From: Microcaldota archaeon
GTDB lineage: Archaea; Micrarchaeota; Micrarchaeia; Norongarragalinales; Norongarragalinaceae
NCBI GenBank assembly: GCA_016188965.1
Contig: JACPGT010000010.1
Location: 1 to 64,000, forward strand
Direction of reading: 5' to 3'
Length of the DNA stretch: 64,000 nt
Numbering within the stretch: position 1 is the first letter of the stretch; every line of letters starts with the position of its first letter. The notes beneath the pieces were generated by a model. That model was not told where the DNA came from. It ran no database searches and saw only the letters and a program-made list of their open reading frames with translations. Shown here in pieces: positions 1 to 7,916 of this stretch. Made by a program: the position numbers and the translations under genes.

Positions 1-449
1 TCGGTGGGTGAGGCTTGCGAAAAAAGTTCGGCAAGCAGGCTGATTTTCTGGTCCTGGCTGCCAACGCCTTCCGTCGTGGCCAATTTGTACAAGTTGTCGT
101 ACACTTTTTCAATGCTCAAGCTTCCGCCACCCAGGCTTTTCTGGGACTTGGATGTCAGCACGGATTCGGCTACTTGGCCCAAGTCGCCCGTCTTGCGGTA
201 AGCCGCCTGGATTTGCTTGAGCGTCTTGCCGGAAACGGTGGCCAAGGCCTGCTCGCACAGGCGCTCACCGATGCCTAATTGGATGCCGCGATGTTCCGGC
301 ACCAGGATGCCTTGCAATAGGTATACGATGTGCCGGATTTTGTCGGGCGGCACGGTTTTGAAAAAGGCTGCCAAGTCGTCGGCCATCTGCAACCGTTTGG
401 TGGTGGACTCCAATTTCTCGTACACGTCGGCCATGCGGGCAAATTCCAT
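1..449 (-). CDS. lig: ATP-dependent DNA ligase, N-terminal part (3' end outside window)
   Basis: The gene runs off the left edge, so it is absent from the ORF track. Reading from the ATG at 449 gives about 149 residues beginning MEFARMADVYEKLESTTKR. This resembles the all-helical N-terminal DNA-binding domain of archaeal and eukaryotic ATP-dependent DNA ligases, including a segment that starts LLQGILVPEHRGIQLGIGE, which matches the conserved helical pattern of that domain. The adenylation domain with its catalytic lysine motif would lie beyond position 1 and cannot be checked. The enzyme would seal nicks during replication and repair. The preceding gene on this strand ends 75 bp upstream. The family call rests on the N-terminal domain only. 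Confidence 0.8.
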   Translation of the reverse strand, partial: MEFARMADVYEKLESTTKRLQMADDLAAFFKTVPPDKIRHIVYLLQGILVPEHRGIQLGIGERLCEQALATVSGKTLKQIQAAYRKTGDLGQVAESVLTSKSQKSLGGGSLSIEKVYDNLYKLATTEGVGSQDQKISLLAELFSQASPT

Positions 450-524
450 GATTACCACTAGTGTCTGGACGAATTAAAGGGAAATGGCCGTGGGGGTAAA
501 GGGCCACAAACCGACGGTTGGGGC

Positions 525-1273
525 TTATTTTTGGCAGTTTTCCAACACGTCACAAACCGGTTGGTGCAAGGCGCCGTTTGTGGCGACCGAAAGGCCGTTT
601 TTGCGTCCCGGCAGTTTGGATACCTTTCCGCCGGCTTCTTCGATGCACGCCGTCGGCGCGGCCACGTCCCAAATGTGGGCGTAGCCTTCCACAAACACGT
701 CGGCAAGCCCGGTTGCGACCGCAAAATAGCCGTACAAGTCCGCATAGCCGCGTTGCTGGTGCACGCGTTGGGACAATCGGTCTACGCCCCGGCGGTACCC
801 TTCCCGCCCCGAATGCACGATTTCCACGTTCAAGTAGGCGCGTTCCAGCGAATCCGTCTTGGAAACTCGGCATTTCTTGCCATTCCAAAACAACCCTTCC
901 CGCGTACCGCCCAGACCCGCTCACCCAACATGGGCAACGACATGACGCCCGCTTGCAGGATGCCATCGCGTTCAAAGGCCAGAAGGGGTCCGCAAAAGGG
1001 AAATCCGCGGATGAAGTTGTGCGTGCCATCCAGCGGGTCGATGATCCAGCGGTGGGTCTGTCCGCCCGTGGCGCCGGATTCTTCGGCCAGGAACCCGTAT
1101 TCCGGAAAATGGCCGCGCAAGACGGTCATGATGGCTTTTTCGGCGTTCTGGTCTGCGGTCGTGACTTTGGAGCCATCCGGCTTGATTTTTACGCCAAACG
1201 GTTTTCGGAAGTATTTCCGGATTACCGCATCCGCGGCGTCAGCCGCTTCCAGCAATGCATCCCATTCCTGCAT
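525..1273 (-). pseudogene. Inositol-monophosphatase-family phosphatase, frameshifted
   Basis: Two overlapping frames together make a full-length Mg-dependent sugar-phosphatase of the inositol monophosphatase / FBPase IV family. The first frame, from the ATG at 1273, carries the acidic LAEES motif (residues 63-67) and the metal-binding DPLDGTHNF motif (79-87). The second frame, in the track as 525..893, carries the second metal motif as WDVAAPTACIEEAGG. The frames join near the four-base homopolymer at 887-890, where one added base would give the expected continuous reading (GKGCFWNGKK). As written, the product would lack its second metal-binding motif. A sequencing or assembly indel is as likely as a true pseudogene. 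It is divergent from the 1328 gene, apparently sharing one TATA box. Its substrate (inositol phosphate, fructose bisphosphate or another) cannot be told. Confidence 0.8.
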
Positions 1274-1296
1274 ACGGGAAGTGAGGACGCCGAAAC

Positions 1297-1304
1297 AATA
1301 AATA
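1297..1304. promoter_or_regulatory. Bidirectional TATA-like box between two divergent genes
   Basis: The sequence AATAAATA is the only clear AT-rich box between the divergent starts at 1273 (minus) and 1328 (plus). Its centre lies 27-28 nt from each start codon, the usual spacing for an archaeal TATA box that drives a leaderless transcript. One box may therefore serve both genes. Inferred from position and composition only. Confidence 0.5.
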
Positions 1305-1327
1305 CGTCCGGCTTCCTGCATTGGCCT

Positions 1328-2227
1328 ATGCGTTCCGGACTCTTGCCCTTCTTTCTTGCCCTCGTCGCGGCGACCGCTCTTTCGGCTTTGTCCACCACGG
1401 CCGAGTTCAACGCCTCGCTTTCCACCGTGGACCAATTGGTCCGAGTCCAGGCCGATTTCGATTTTCCTCCCTTGCTGCCGGGCGCCGAATACGCCAAGGC
1501 CGTTTCGGTCCGCTGGGCCCTGCCGGCCGAAAGCCTGCGCGACCTGAAGACCGACGTGGTTCGCGTGCATGTCGTGGCGTACGCACAAGAGCCCACGTGG
1601 GTGTCCTTCCAGGCTGGCGGCAAGACGTACCGCGCGTATTCCTTCGTTTTGGAATGCCGTGCCGTTTCGGGCATCTGTTCGAACGGGTCGGTGCTGGAGC
1701 ACTCATTCCAAGCCGTCCTGCGCGTGCCATCCAACGCCTCGACGGGCCACTCCGAACGCCTGTTCGTGCAAGCCTCGCTGTCCGAGAACTATCCGTCCAT
1801 CGCGGTCGGGCAAAGCGGCGCCGATTTTGCCGCGGGCGTGCAGGATTTCTTCCAGTCGCTTCCGTGGGACCAGGCCGCCCAGACCGTGCAGCGCATCGTC
1901 GTGCCAGTGGAGCCGACGACGACTCCCGTGCCGCTCGATGCGTCCGATTCGTCGAACGCCACTCTCGCGCTTTCGGCCACGGATGACGTCCGTACCGGCT
2001 CGGCGTACGTGCCGGCCGATTCGTCGACTCCGCCGCAGCAGGGCGTGTGGCATGCGCCGGCCTTGCTGCCGGACGGCCGCGAGAACATAAGCCCGGTTTC
2101 AGGTTTGGTGGTCACGAAGGACGACGCCGTGTTCACCGGCGGCGTGGTCGTCATGATCCTTTTGGCCATCCTCTTCTACAAGCGCTTCTTCGGCGCGCAG
2201 CGCGCCAGCGGCCTTTTGGAAGTGTAG
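1328..2227 (+). CDS. Secreted protein with C-terminal membrane anchor, unknown function
   Basis: The track ORF starts at 518, but the part before 1328 is antisense to the phosphatase gene. The ATG at 1328 lies 28 nt downstream of a TATA-like box and begins a signal peptide (MRSGLLPFFLALVAATALSA). The 299-residue product has an extracellular domain of roughly residues 25-240 with two cysteines close together (CRAVSGIC) and several N-glycosylation-type sequons. A Thr/Ser/Pro-rich stretch follows. A single hydrophobic helix (VVVMILLAILFYKRFF) near the C-terminus is followed by basic residues, consistent with anchoring to the outer face of the cell membrane. No family was recognised. It is probably a cell-envelope protein. 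Confidence 0.75.
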   Translation: MRSGLLPFFLALVAATALSALSTTAEFNASLSTVDQLVRVQADFDFPPLLPGAEYAKAVSVRWALPAESLRDLKTDVVRVHVVAYAQEPTWVSFQAGGKTYRAYSFVLECRAVSGICSNGSVLEHSFQAVLRVPSNASTGHSERLFVQASLSENYPSIAVGQSGADFAAGVQDFFQSLPWDQAAQTVQRIVVPVEPTTTPVPLDASDSSNATLALSATDDVRTGSAYVPADSSTPPQQGVWHAPALLPDGRENISPVSGLVVTKDDAVFTGGVVVMILLAILFYKRFFGAQRASGLLEV

Positions 2228-2275
2228 TCGCTCGTTTCATGGCCATTTTTAAGTCTGGGCTTTTGTTAATCTGTG

Positions 2276-4138
2276 ATGGCATCGCCTGCTTTTTTTCGGC
2301 CCAAACCTATTCCGTTGAACGAAGTGAAGTTTTCCGCCCGGCCGTTGGGCGGTTGGACGCTGCCGGCATTCATTCCAAACCCCCGGCAGGTCAAGCTGTT
2401 CAAGCCCCGCCAGGTCAACTTCCGGACGCTGGAACGGGCGTTTCGTTCGTGGCGAATTCCTGACTCCACGCTCGCCGGAGGCCCGCGGAAGGACGCGCTC
2501 AAGAAGCAGGAAGAGGAGTTGGGGACGCTTTGGGAGGCGTTCCGTTTCATGCGGTATGTCCACGGCTACCATGTCCGTGCCGACGGAACCGTGCTTCCCA
2601 CGCAACTCCGCAAGGTCAAGCGGTTCGGGTTCTTACCGACCCAGTATGAAGAACATCCGTTCAACGCAGCTTTGTACGCCGCGCAGTCCGGCTGCGACTT
2701 GCGGACCGTCATCGCCGCCATGTTGCATGACTGCGTGGAGGACCGGCAGGTCCGTGTCGAGGAAATCCGGGACCGTTTCGGGTCCGACATTGCCACGATG
2801 GTGTCCAAGCTTTCAACGCCGCGGCTGGTCACGGCCGACACTCCGGACGCCCAGCTGGAACGGGTGAAAATCAACGTCGATGGGAAGGAACTGTTCAAGG
2901 AAATCCATGTCGTTTATCCCGAGTCTCGTTACTATCACGAGGAAGTCATCAAGAAACAGGAGAAGAATCTCTTCCAAGACCGGTTGAACCGGGAAGCCAT
3001 CATCCAATTCCAAGCTAACCGCATCTATGGCCCTGCCGAAGGTGATTTCACTGCCCAGGATTTCAACACCATCCTGGTCAAGCAATTCGAAGGCCTCCAC
3101 AACCTTCAGACCATGGAGTACCTGCCGGCGGACGCCTTGCTCAAGCGGGTATCCAAGAGCGTCAGCTATGCCATGTTTTCATTCGACCGCCTCAACCCGG
3201 CGTTCATGCGCTCCGTCCCTCGAAGAGTCAAGGACGTGCTGCTTCGCCTGGATCCTCATTTTAAGGCTCACTTTCCACAGCCCGGGGGTGTTCATCATTG
3301 GTACGCGCGGCTGGGCCCCCGCCGCTGGTTGAACCGGCGACGGCTACTGGCGATTCCCGCCGCAACCGATGACCGGGTCAACGTGCACGAGGTGGCCGAT
3401 CCCGCGCAGGAACGCCTCACGTTGCATCACACGTTCGAGGTGGGCTTTCCTTTTTCGATGGTCGGCGGCGGCCAAGCGGTGTCCGAAGGCCTGTACGCCG
3501 AATTGAAGCGCCAGTTTTCCGCGCATTTCGGCGACGTGGTCAGAATCGAAAAAACCTCCAGCCTCCTGCCCCCGGGTTTGGCCATTTTCCATTTCTTCAA
3601 GGTCGACCTCAGCCGGCTACAGACGCCGAAGGATGGAAATCATTTCAACCGTTATCTTAAACCGGCCTTGGCGCAGACTTTGGCACGGTTCCATATCGAT
3701 CCTTTAATGGACCTTGGCGCCTCCAAGCGGGACCGGATGCTGCGGCCGCTGTTGAACAACGCGTACTACGCCCAGTTTCCCGGCAATTCCCACCACGTCG
3801 CGCTTTTCCTGCCGCACGTGCATTACGGCGGTCCTGCTGCCCGGGATGAAATCGGCCGGATCATCGGGGAATTTCAGCAAACCCAACCGGGCAACTTGTT
3901 GAACGTCGCGGCCGATGCGGCCCATCCATGCGCAACGTTCCACTCGTTTGAGTTGAACTTCAAACCCGGACGCAAGGCTGACCGCGTCAACAACAGCCTT
4001 AAGGACCTCGTGGCTTTTCTGGATCAGGAACGCGACCGCTTCGCCGTTTCAAGACGCGGGTCCATCTCAACTCGCGCAGGCTATGCCGTGCGTTGGATGG
4101 CTGACCAGGTGAAGAAAAAACTCGGGCGCGGACGTTGA
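2276..4138 (+). CDS. RelA/SpoT-like HD-domain protein
   Basis: The 620-residue product has an HD-type metal phosphohydrolase domain near residues 125-160. Its segment HPFNAALYAAQSGCDLRTV followed by IAAMLHDCVED matches the pattern of the (p)ppGpp hydrolase domain of RelA/SpoT proteins (HP, then LLHD-x-VED). A later FEGLHNLQTME resembles the LADRLHNMRTL helix of the same domain. No synthetase motifs were seen, so hydrolysis rather than synthesis of an alarmone-like nucleotide is the reasonable guess. The remaining 300 residues or so are unrecognised. The track start is a GTG at 2273; the ATG at 2276 is chosen because a TATA-like TTTTTAAG lies about 27 nt upstream, suggesting a leaderless mRNA. 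Substrate unknown. Confidence 0.65.
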   Translation: MASPAFFRPKPIPLNEVKFSARPLGGWTLPAFIPNPRQVKLFKPRQVNFRTLERAFRSWRIPDSTLAGGPRKDALKKQEEELGTLWEAFRFMRYVHGYHVRADGTVLPTQLRKVKRFGFLPTQYEEHPFNAALYAAQSGCDLRTVIAAMLHDCVEDRQVRVEEIRDRFGSDIATMVSKLSTPRLVTADTPDAQLERVKINVDGKELFKEIHVVYPESRYYHEEVIKKQEKNLFQDRLNREAIIQFQANRIYGPAEGDFTAQDFNTILVKQFEGLHNLQTMEYLPADALLKRVSKSVSYAMFSFDRLNPAFMRSVPRRVKDVLLRLDPHFKAHFPQPGGVHHWYARLGPRRWLNRRRLLAIPAATDDRVNVHEVADPAQERLTLHHTFEVGFPFSMVGGGQAVSEGLYAELKRQFSAHFGDVVRIEKTSSLLPPGLAIFHFFKVDLSRLQTPKDGNHFNRYLKPALAQTLARFHIDPLMDLGASKRDRMLRPLLNNAYYAQFPGNSHHVALFLPHVHYGGPAARDEIGRIIGEFQQTQPGNLLNVAADAAHPCATFHSFELNFKPGRKADRVNNSLKDLVAFLDQERDRFAVSRRGSISTRAGYAVRWMADQVKKKLGRGR

Positions 4139-4238
4139 CGTTGCCGGTAGCGAACGCATCGTAGCCCATCTGGTCGCATACGGTTCGGCCGCCGACTGCC
4201 TTCTTGGTTTATTAATTCGCGCGGGCTTTTTCCCACTC

Positions 4239-5108
4239 ATGGAAATCGAGCGCAACCGCTGGGGTTTTCCCGTCGTGAAACCCTCGCGGAAACCCGTTTC
4301 CGAAAACCGCCGTTTCGCCCTCAAGACCGGGACGCTTCGGTGGCGCGACTTTTTCGACGCCTTGAAGGTGCACCGGCTGATGTGGCCGGATTCCCACTTG
4401 GTCATGGACTGGAAGATCCTGCTCAAGCAGATGCTCTTCAACCGGAAGTTCCAGAAAGGCCTTTGGGTCTACGACCGCGAAAAACGCACGCGGACCCTGG
4501 TCGGCCTGGTCAGCACGGCGCGCTTCCAAATGGACGCCTCCAAGGTCGATCCGACCACGCTGCACGTGCGGCCGGATGAGACGGTTCCGACGGATTACCG
4601 CGAATACGCCCATTCGACCCGCGGCAATGCGTTGGGCTGTTTCATCATTTCCAACTTGTCGAAGAAAATCGTGCAGGACCGCTTCGGCCGCCATGCGGAT
4701 CAGGTGAACGGGCTTTTGCGGGGGGCGGCCAAGCGGCTGATCCGATCCGTCAACAAGCAAGCCGCCCGCACGAACGAAATCGACCTGATCACGGCCGTCA
4801 GCACTCCTGCAGAAATCGAAAAAGTGATGGGCATCACACCCGGCGAGCCGGCTTCGGTCGAGCAGACCGCCCGATACGTTGCGAATCACGACTGTCCCGT
4901 ACTGGTCCGGTTTCACGGGAAAAACGGCGCCGAACTGTTGAAAGTCATTTCGCCCCTTGATGGCTTCAGGGGCCGTCCGCGTTCGGAAAAACTCAAAGGC
5001 GGCGGCGTCATCGGACTGATGGTGTACCCGTTCCGAAAAGGCGCTGATTTGATTGTTCGTCGGCCCAAAGATTTGCCGCAAGCCAGCCGCTTGTCGAAAG
5101 CCGCTTGA
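4239..5108 (+). CDS. Conserved-looking hypothetical protein, possibly GNAT-like
   Basis: The product is 289 residues, soluble and basic, with no signal peptide or membrane segment. The region around residues 85-200 alternates strands and helices in a way reminiscent of an N-acetyltransferase fold: a strand-rich LVGLVSTARFQMD, then CFIISNLSKKIV and a long basic helix, then IDLITAVSTPAEIEKVMG. No clear acetyl-CoA-binding Q/R-x-x-G-x-G/A motif was found, so the fold is only a guess. The upstream 100 bp contain a TATA-like TTTATTAAT about 28 nt before the ATG, supporting this start. It stands alone, convergent with purE 33 bp away. Confidence 0.6.
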   Translation: MEIERNRWGFPVVKPSRKPVSENRRFALKTGTLRWRDFFDALKVHRLMWPDSHLVMDWKILLKQMLFNRKFQKGLWVYDREKRTRTLVGLVSTARFQMDASKVDPTTLHVRPDETVPTDYREYAHSTRGNALGCFIISNLSKKIVQDRFGRHADQVNGLLRGAAKRLIRSVNKQAARTNEIDLITAVSTPAEIEKVMGITPGEPASVEQTARYVANHDCPVLVRFHGKNGAELLKVISPLDGFRGRPRSEKLKGGGVIGLMVYPFRKGADLIVRRPKDLPQASRLSKAA

Positions 5109-5141
5109 AATTCGCCGGTAGCGGTTGCAATCGAACGGAGC

Positions 5142-5615
5142 CTACTGGATGCCCGCGTCGTCCTTTCCCAATTTGTCGGCCTTCTGCTTGAGGTAATCGT
5201 CGACCTTCTTTCGTAAGGCGGCGTCGCTTATCGAGAGGATTCTGACGGCAAGCAGCGCGGCGTTCTCCGCCCCCAGGACCGTGCCGTGGGCGACGCCGGG
5301 TGGCATGCGGATGGACGACCAGATGTCCTTCAGCTCATCCCCCGGCGGGCAGGTGACGACGGGCCAGTGCGTGGCCCCCGCCAGCATGCCGGACAGGGCG
5401 TTGGAGAGGCCGGCGACGCCGATGAACACGATGGGGTCCTTGGACTTGTTCGCCTCTTCGGCCATCTTCAAGACGGATTGGGGCGTGCGGTGGGCCGACG
5501 CGATGCGGTACTGCACGCTGACGCCAAAAGCTTCCGCGGCTGAACCGATTTTTTGGCAGAATTCCAAGTCGCTTTTCGATCCCATCGCGATGATGATTTT
5601 CCCGGCCATGGCCAT
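5142..5615 (-). CDS. purE: AIR carboxylase PurE, class II type
   Basis: PurE makes carboxyaminoimidazole ribonucleotide (CAIR) in step 6 of purine synthesis. The 157-residue protein has the GSKSDLE phosphate-binding loop and SAHRTP. Its later motifs follow the class II pattern of the PurE domain of animal PAICS: VAGLSNALSGMLAGATHWPV and DIWSSIRMPPGV, rather than the class I AGGAAHLPG/QMPxG form. Class II enzymes carboxylate AIR directly with CO2, so the absence of PurK here is expected. The ATG at 5615 is preferred over the track GTG at 5621 because AGGTGA lies a few bases upstream. It is last in a minus-strand run purB-purA-purC-purE and begins 32 bp after purC ends. Confidence 0.93.
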   Translation of the reverse strand: MAMAGKIIIAMGSKSDLEFCQKIGSAAEAFGVSVQYRIASAHRTPQSVLKMAEEANKSKDPIVFIGVAGLSNALSGMLAGATHWPVVTCPPGDELKDIWSSIRMPPGVAHGTVLGAENAALLAVRILSISDAALRKKVDDYLKQKADKLGKDDAGIQ

Positions 5616-5647
5616 TTTCACCTTTTCCGTTCCGTCCTACTCGCGTT

Positions 5648-6586
5648 TCATCGGAATTTCTGTCCCGTAAGCTGTTCGAACAATTCGACGTACACCTGGC
5701 TGGTCTGCTGCACCAGTTCCGGCGGCAGCGCCGGAATGTCCGGCTCGTGTGTTCCGGCTTTTCTTGCGGCGTATAATGCTTCATGGTAGCCCGTTTCGCG
5801 GTAGTGCTGCCGCACGAATTCTTTGCTTTTTTCCACGTGCCGGCCGGCGTCGAACTCATCGAGGTCCCAAAAGCGGTCTTCGTCGGCCGTTCCGAACGTG
5901 TCCACCACCATCAACTGCCGGTCTTCGTCGAAGGCGAATTCTTTCTTTCCGTCCACGTGCACCAGGCCCCGGTTGCGGACTTCGCGGTTGATGTGTGAAT
6001 CAATCTTCAACGCGGCTTCTTTCAAATCATCCCATTCCCGCACGCTCATGCCCGCCATTTTCATGGCTTCGTCTTTCTGCAAGGGCCTGTCCGTTTTTTC
6101 CAGTTTCGTGGTGACTTCAAAGAACGGCTCGGGAAGCGCTTCGGCTTTTTGCACGGCGTGGCCCTTTGGGAAGCCGAGTTGCGGAGCGGTGATCTGTCCT
6201 TCCAGGATGCGGTCGTACAGCGAGCCGTACGCGTAGTATCGGACGATGACTTCCAACGGAATCAGGTAGTTGCGTGTGTTGGAATTGATTTTCGAGTAAT
6301 CGTGGATGACTTGGACGCGTTTGACGTGCATTTTGTTGGGCGCCGTTTGTTTGAGAAAATGCGTCTTGATGCCGGCTTTTTGGCAGACGCCGAACCAGTG
6401 CGCGGACGTGCGGCAGAGCGTCTCTCCTTTGAAAGGTATGTCAGAGGGGATAATCTTATCAAAGACGGAGACGCGGTCGGAAAACTCGAATTCAAGCGTT
6501 TTCTCGTCGACGGCGTAGACGTTCTTGACTTTGCCTTTGTGGATGAAGTCCATCGGTTTTGCTCCGTGGGCATGCGTTCCGCTCAT
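5648..6586 (-). CDS. purC: SAICAR synthetase PurC
   Basis: Phosphoribosylaminoimidazole-succinocarboxamide synthase joins aspartate to CAIR with ATP (step 7). The 312-residue product shows the family N-terminus (KGKVKNVYAVDEKTLEFEFSDRVSVFD, nucleotide-binding strand region), then GETLCRTSAHWF, IPLEVIVRYYAYGSL and the C-terminal DEFDAGRH region. Its length suits the family's longer forms (about 300 residues). Its ATG overlaps the purA stop codon as ATGA, so the two are very likely translationally coupled. purE follows 32 bp downstream; in this set PurC uses the CAIR made by that neighbour. Confidence 0.96.
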   Translation of the reverse strand: MSGTHAHGAKPMDFIHKGKVKNVYAVDEKTLEFEFSDRVSVFDKIIPSDIPFKGETLCRTSAHWFGVCQKAGIKTHFLKQTAPNKMHVKRVQVIHDYSKINSNTRNYLIPLEVIVRYYAYGSLYDRILEGQITAPQLGFPKGHAVQKAEALPEPFFEVTTKLEKTDRPLQKDEAMKMAGMSVREWDDLKEAALKIDSHINREVRNRGLVHVDGKKEFAFDEDRQLMVVDTFGTADEDRFWDLDEFDAGRHVEKSKEFVRQHYRETGYHEALYAARKAGTHEPDIPALPPELVQQTSQVYVELFEQLTGQKFR

Positions 6587-7887
6587 GGCGTGGCACCTCG
6601 CAGCAGGATCTGTTCACGGCCCGGACCGACGGACACGCTCAAGACCGGCAGGCCGCTTTTCTTCTCGATGAACTCCACGTACTTGCGCGCGTTCTTCGGC
6701 AGGGCGTCAAAGCCGCGGGCCTTGCTGTCGTGGCATGCGTCATCCCAATCTGCTTCGCCGAAGCCGTCCAGGGTTTCAAAGACCGGTACTGCTTTTTCCA
6801 CTTGCTCGCGCTGCGTCGGGAAGTATGTGATTCGTTTGCTTCCGACTTGGTATGCCGTACAGACTTTGAGCTCGTTGATTCCGGCCAAGACGTCCAATTT
6901 AGTGATGTGCATCCCGTCGTAGCCGTTGAGCCGGTTGCCCAGTTCCAGCGCCGTAAGGTCCAGCCATCCGACGCGCCGTGGCCGTCCCGTCGTGGTGCCG
7001 TACTCGTTGCCTCGCTTGCGCAGGCGTTCACCCAACGCGTCGGTCAACTCGGTGGGAAACGGTCCTTCGCCCACGCGTGTGGCGTAGGCCTTGACCACGG
7101 CTTCCACGCGAGTGATGAGGCGCGGGTTGATGCCGGCCGATGCCGCGGCGTTGGCCGCGATGGGCTGGGACGACGTGACGTACGGATAGGTTCCGAAGTT
7201 ATTGTCCAGCAGCGTGGCCTGCGCGCCTTCGAACAGCACGTTCTTGTCCCGCTGCAGCGCCTCGTCGATCTCGATGGAGGCGTCGCACAAATAGGGCTTG
7301 AAATGCTCGCCCAGCGTGCAGTACTGCTTGAAGGTCGCTTCAAGCGACGGCAGTTTGGTCACGCCGAATATTTCCTTGAGCGTCCGCGCATGGATGGGGT
7401 AGTATCGTTCCAACGCGGTCATCAACAGGTGGGGGTTGACCAGGTCTTCAAATCGGACGCCGAAGCGGGCGGCCTTGGATTCGTAGACCGGTCCGATGCC
7501 GCGTCCGGTGGTGCCGATTTTGTGCGTGCCGCTCTCTCGCGCCGCGTCCCAATAGGTATGCCAAGGCATGATGATGTGCGCGCGGAAGTCCACGCCCAAG
7601 ACGTCGGGCCCGACCGGCAGGCGGTGGCCGCTGAAGAAGTCGATTTCTTCCTTCAACACGCGGGGGTCGACCACTACGCCGGATGCGATGAGGCTGCGCT
7701 TGCCGCGGATGACGCCCGATGGGAGTAAATGCATCTTGTACGTGGTGTCGCCGACTTGCACGGTGTGGCCGGCGTTGTTGCCGCCTTGGTAACGGACGAC
7801 CAGGTCGAAGCGGTCGCAGAAGTAGTCGACCAATTTGCCTTTGCCTTCGTCGCCCCATTGGGCGCCGAGGATAACCGTGCTGGGCAT
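6583..7887 (-). CDS. purA: Adenylosuccinate synthetase PurA
   Basis: PurA condenses IMP with aspartate using GTP, the first step from IMP to AMP. The 434-residue protein begins with the P-loop-like GAQWGDEGKGK, followed by the IMP-binding GGNNAGHTV, then TTGRGIGP, and ends with the GTP-specificity region including VSVGPGREQI. Its length is normal for the family. It lies 29 bp downstream of purB and overlaps purC by 4 bp (ATGA), so it sits in a purBACE operon that places both AMP-branch enzymes together with steps 6 and 7. Confidence 0.97.
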   Translation of the reverse strand: MPSTVILGAQWGDEGKGKLVDYFCDRFDLVVRYQGGNNAGHTVQVGDTTYKMHLLPSGVIRGKRSLIASGVVVDPRVLKEEIDFFSGHRLPVGPDVLGVDFRAHIIMPWHTYWDAARESGTHKIGTTGRGIGPVYESKAARFGVRFEDLVNPHLLMTALERYYPIHARTLKEIFGVTKLPSLEATFKQYCTLGEHFKPYLCDASIEIDEALQRDKNVLFEGAQATLLDNNFGTYPYVTSSQPIAANAAASAGINPRLITRVEAVVKAYATRVGEGPFPTELTDALGERLRKRGNEYGTTTGRPRRVGWLDLTALELGNRLNGYDGMHITKLDVLAGINELKVCTAYQVGSKRITYFPTQREQVEKAVPVFETLDGFGEADWDDACHDSKARGFDALPKNARKYVEFIEKKSGLPVLSVSVGPGREQILLRGATP

Positions 7888-7916
7888 GTTTTTCCAAACG
7901 ACTCCATTTTGTGAAT

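Noticed and set aside
518-1327. Upstream 270 codons of the track ORF 518..2227 (+)
   Set aside because: They are antisense to the phosphatase gene and precede both the TATA-like box and the signal peptide at 1328.
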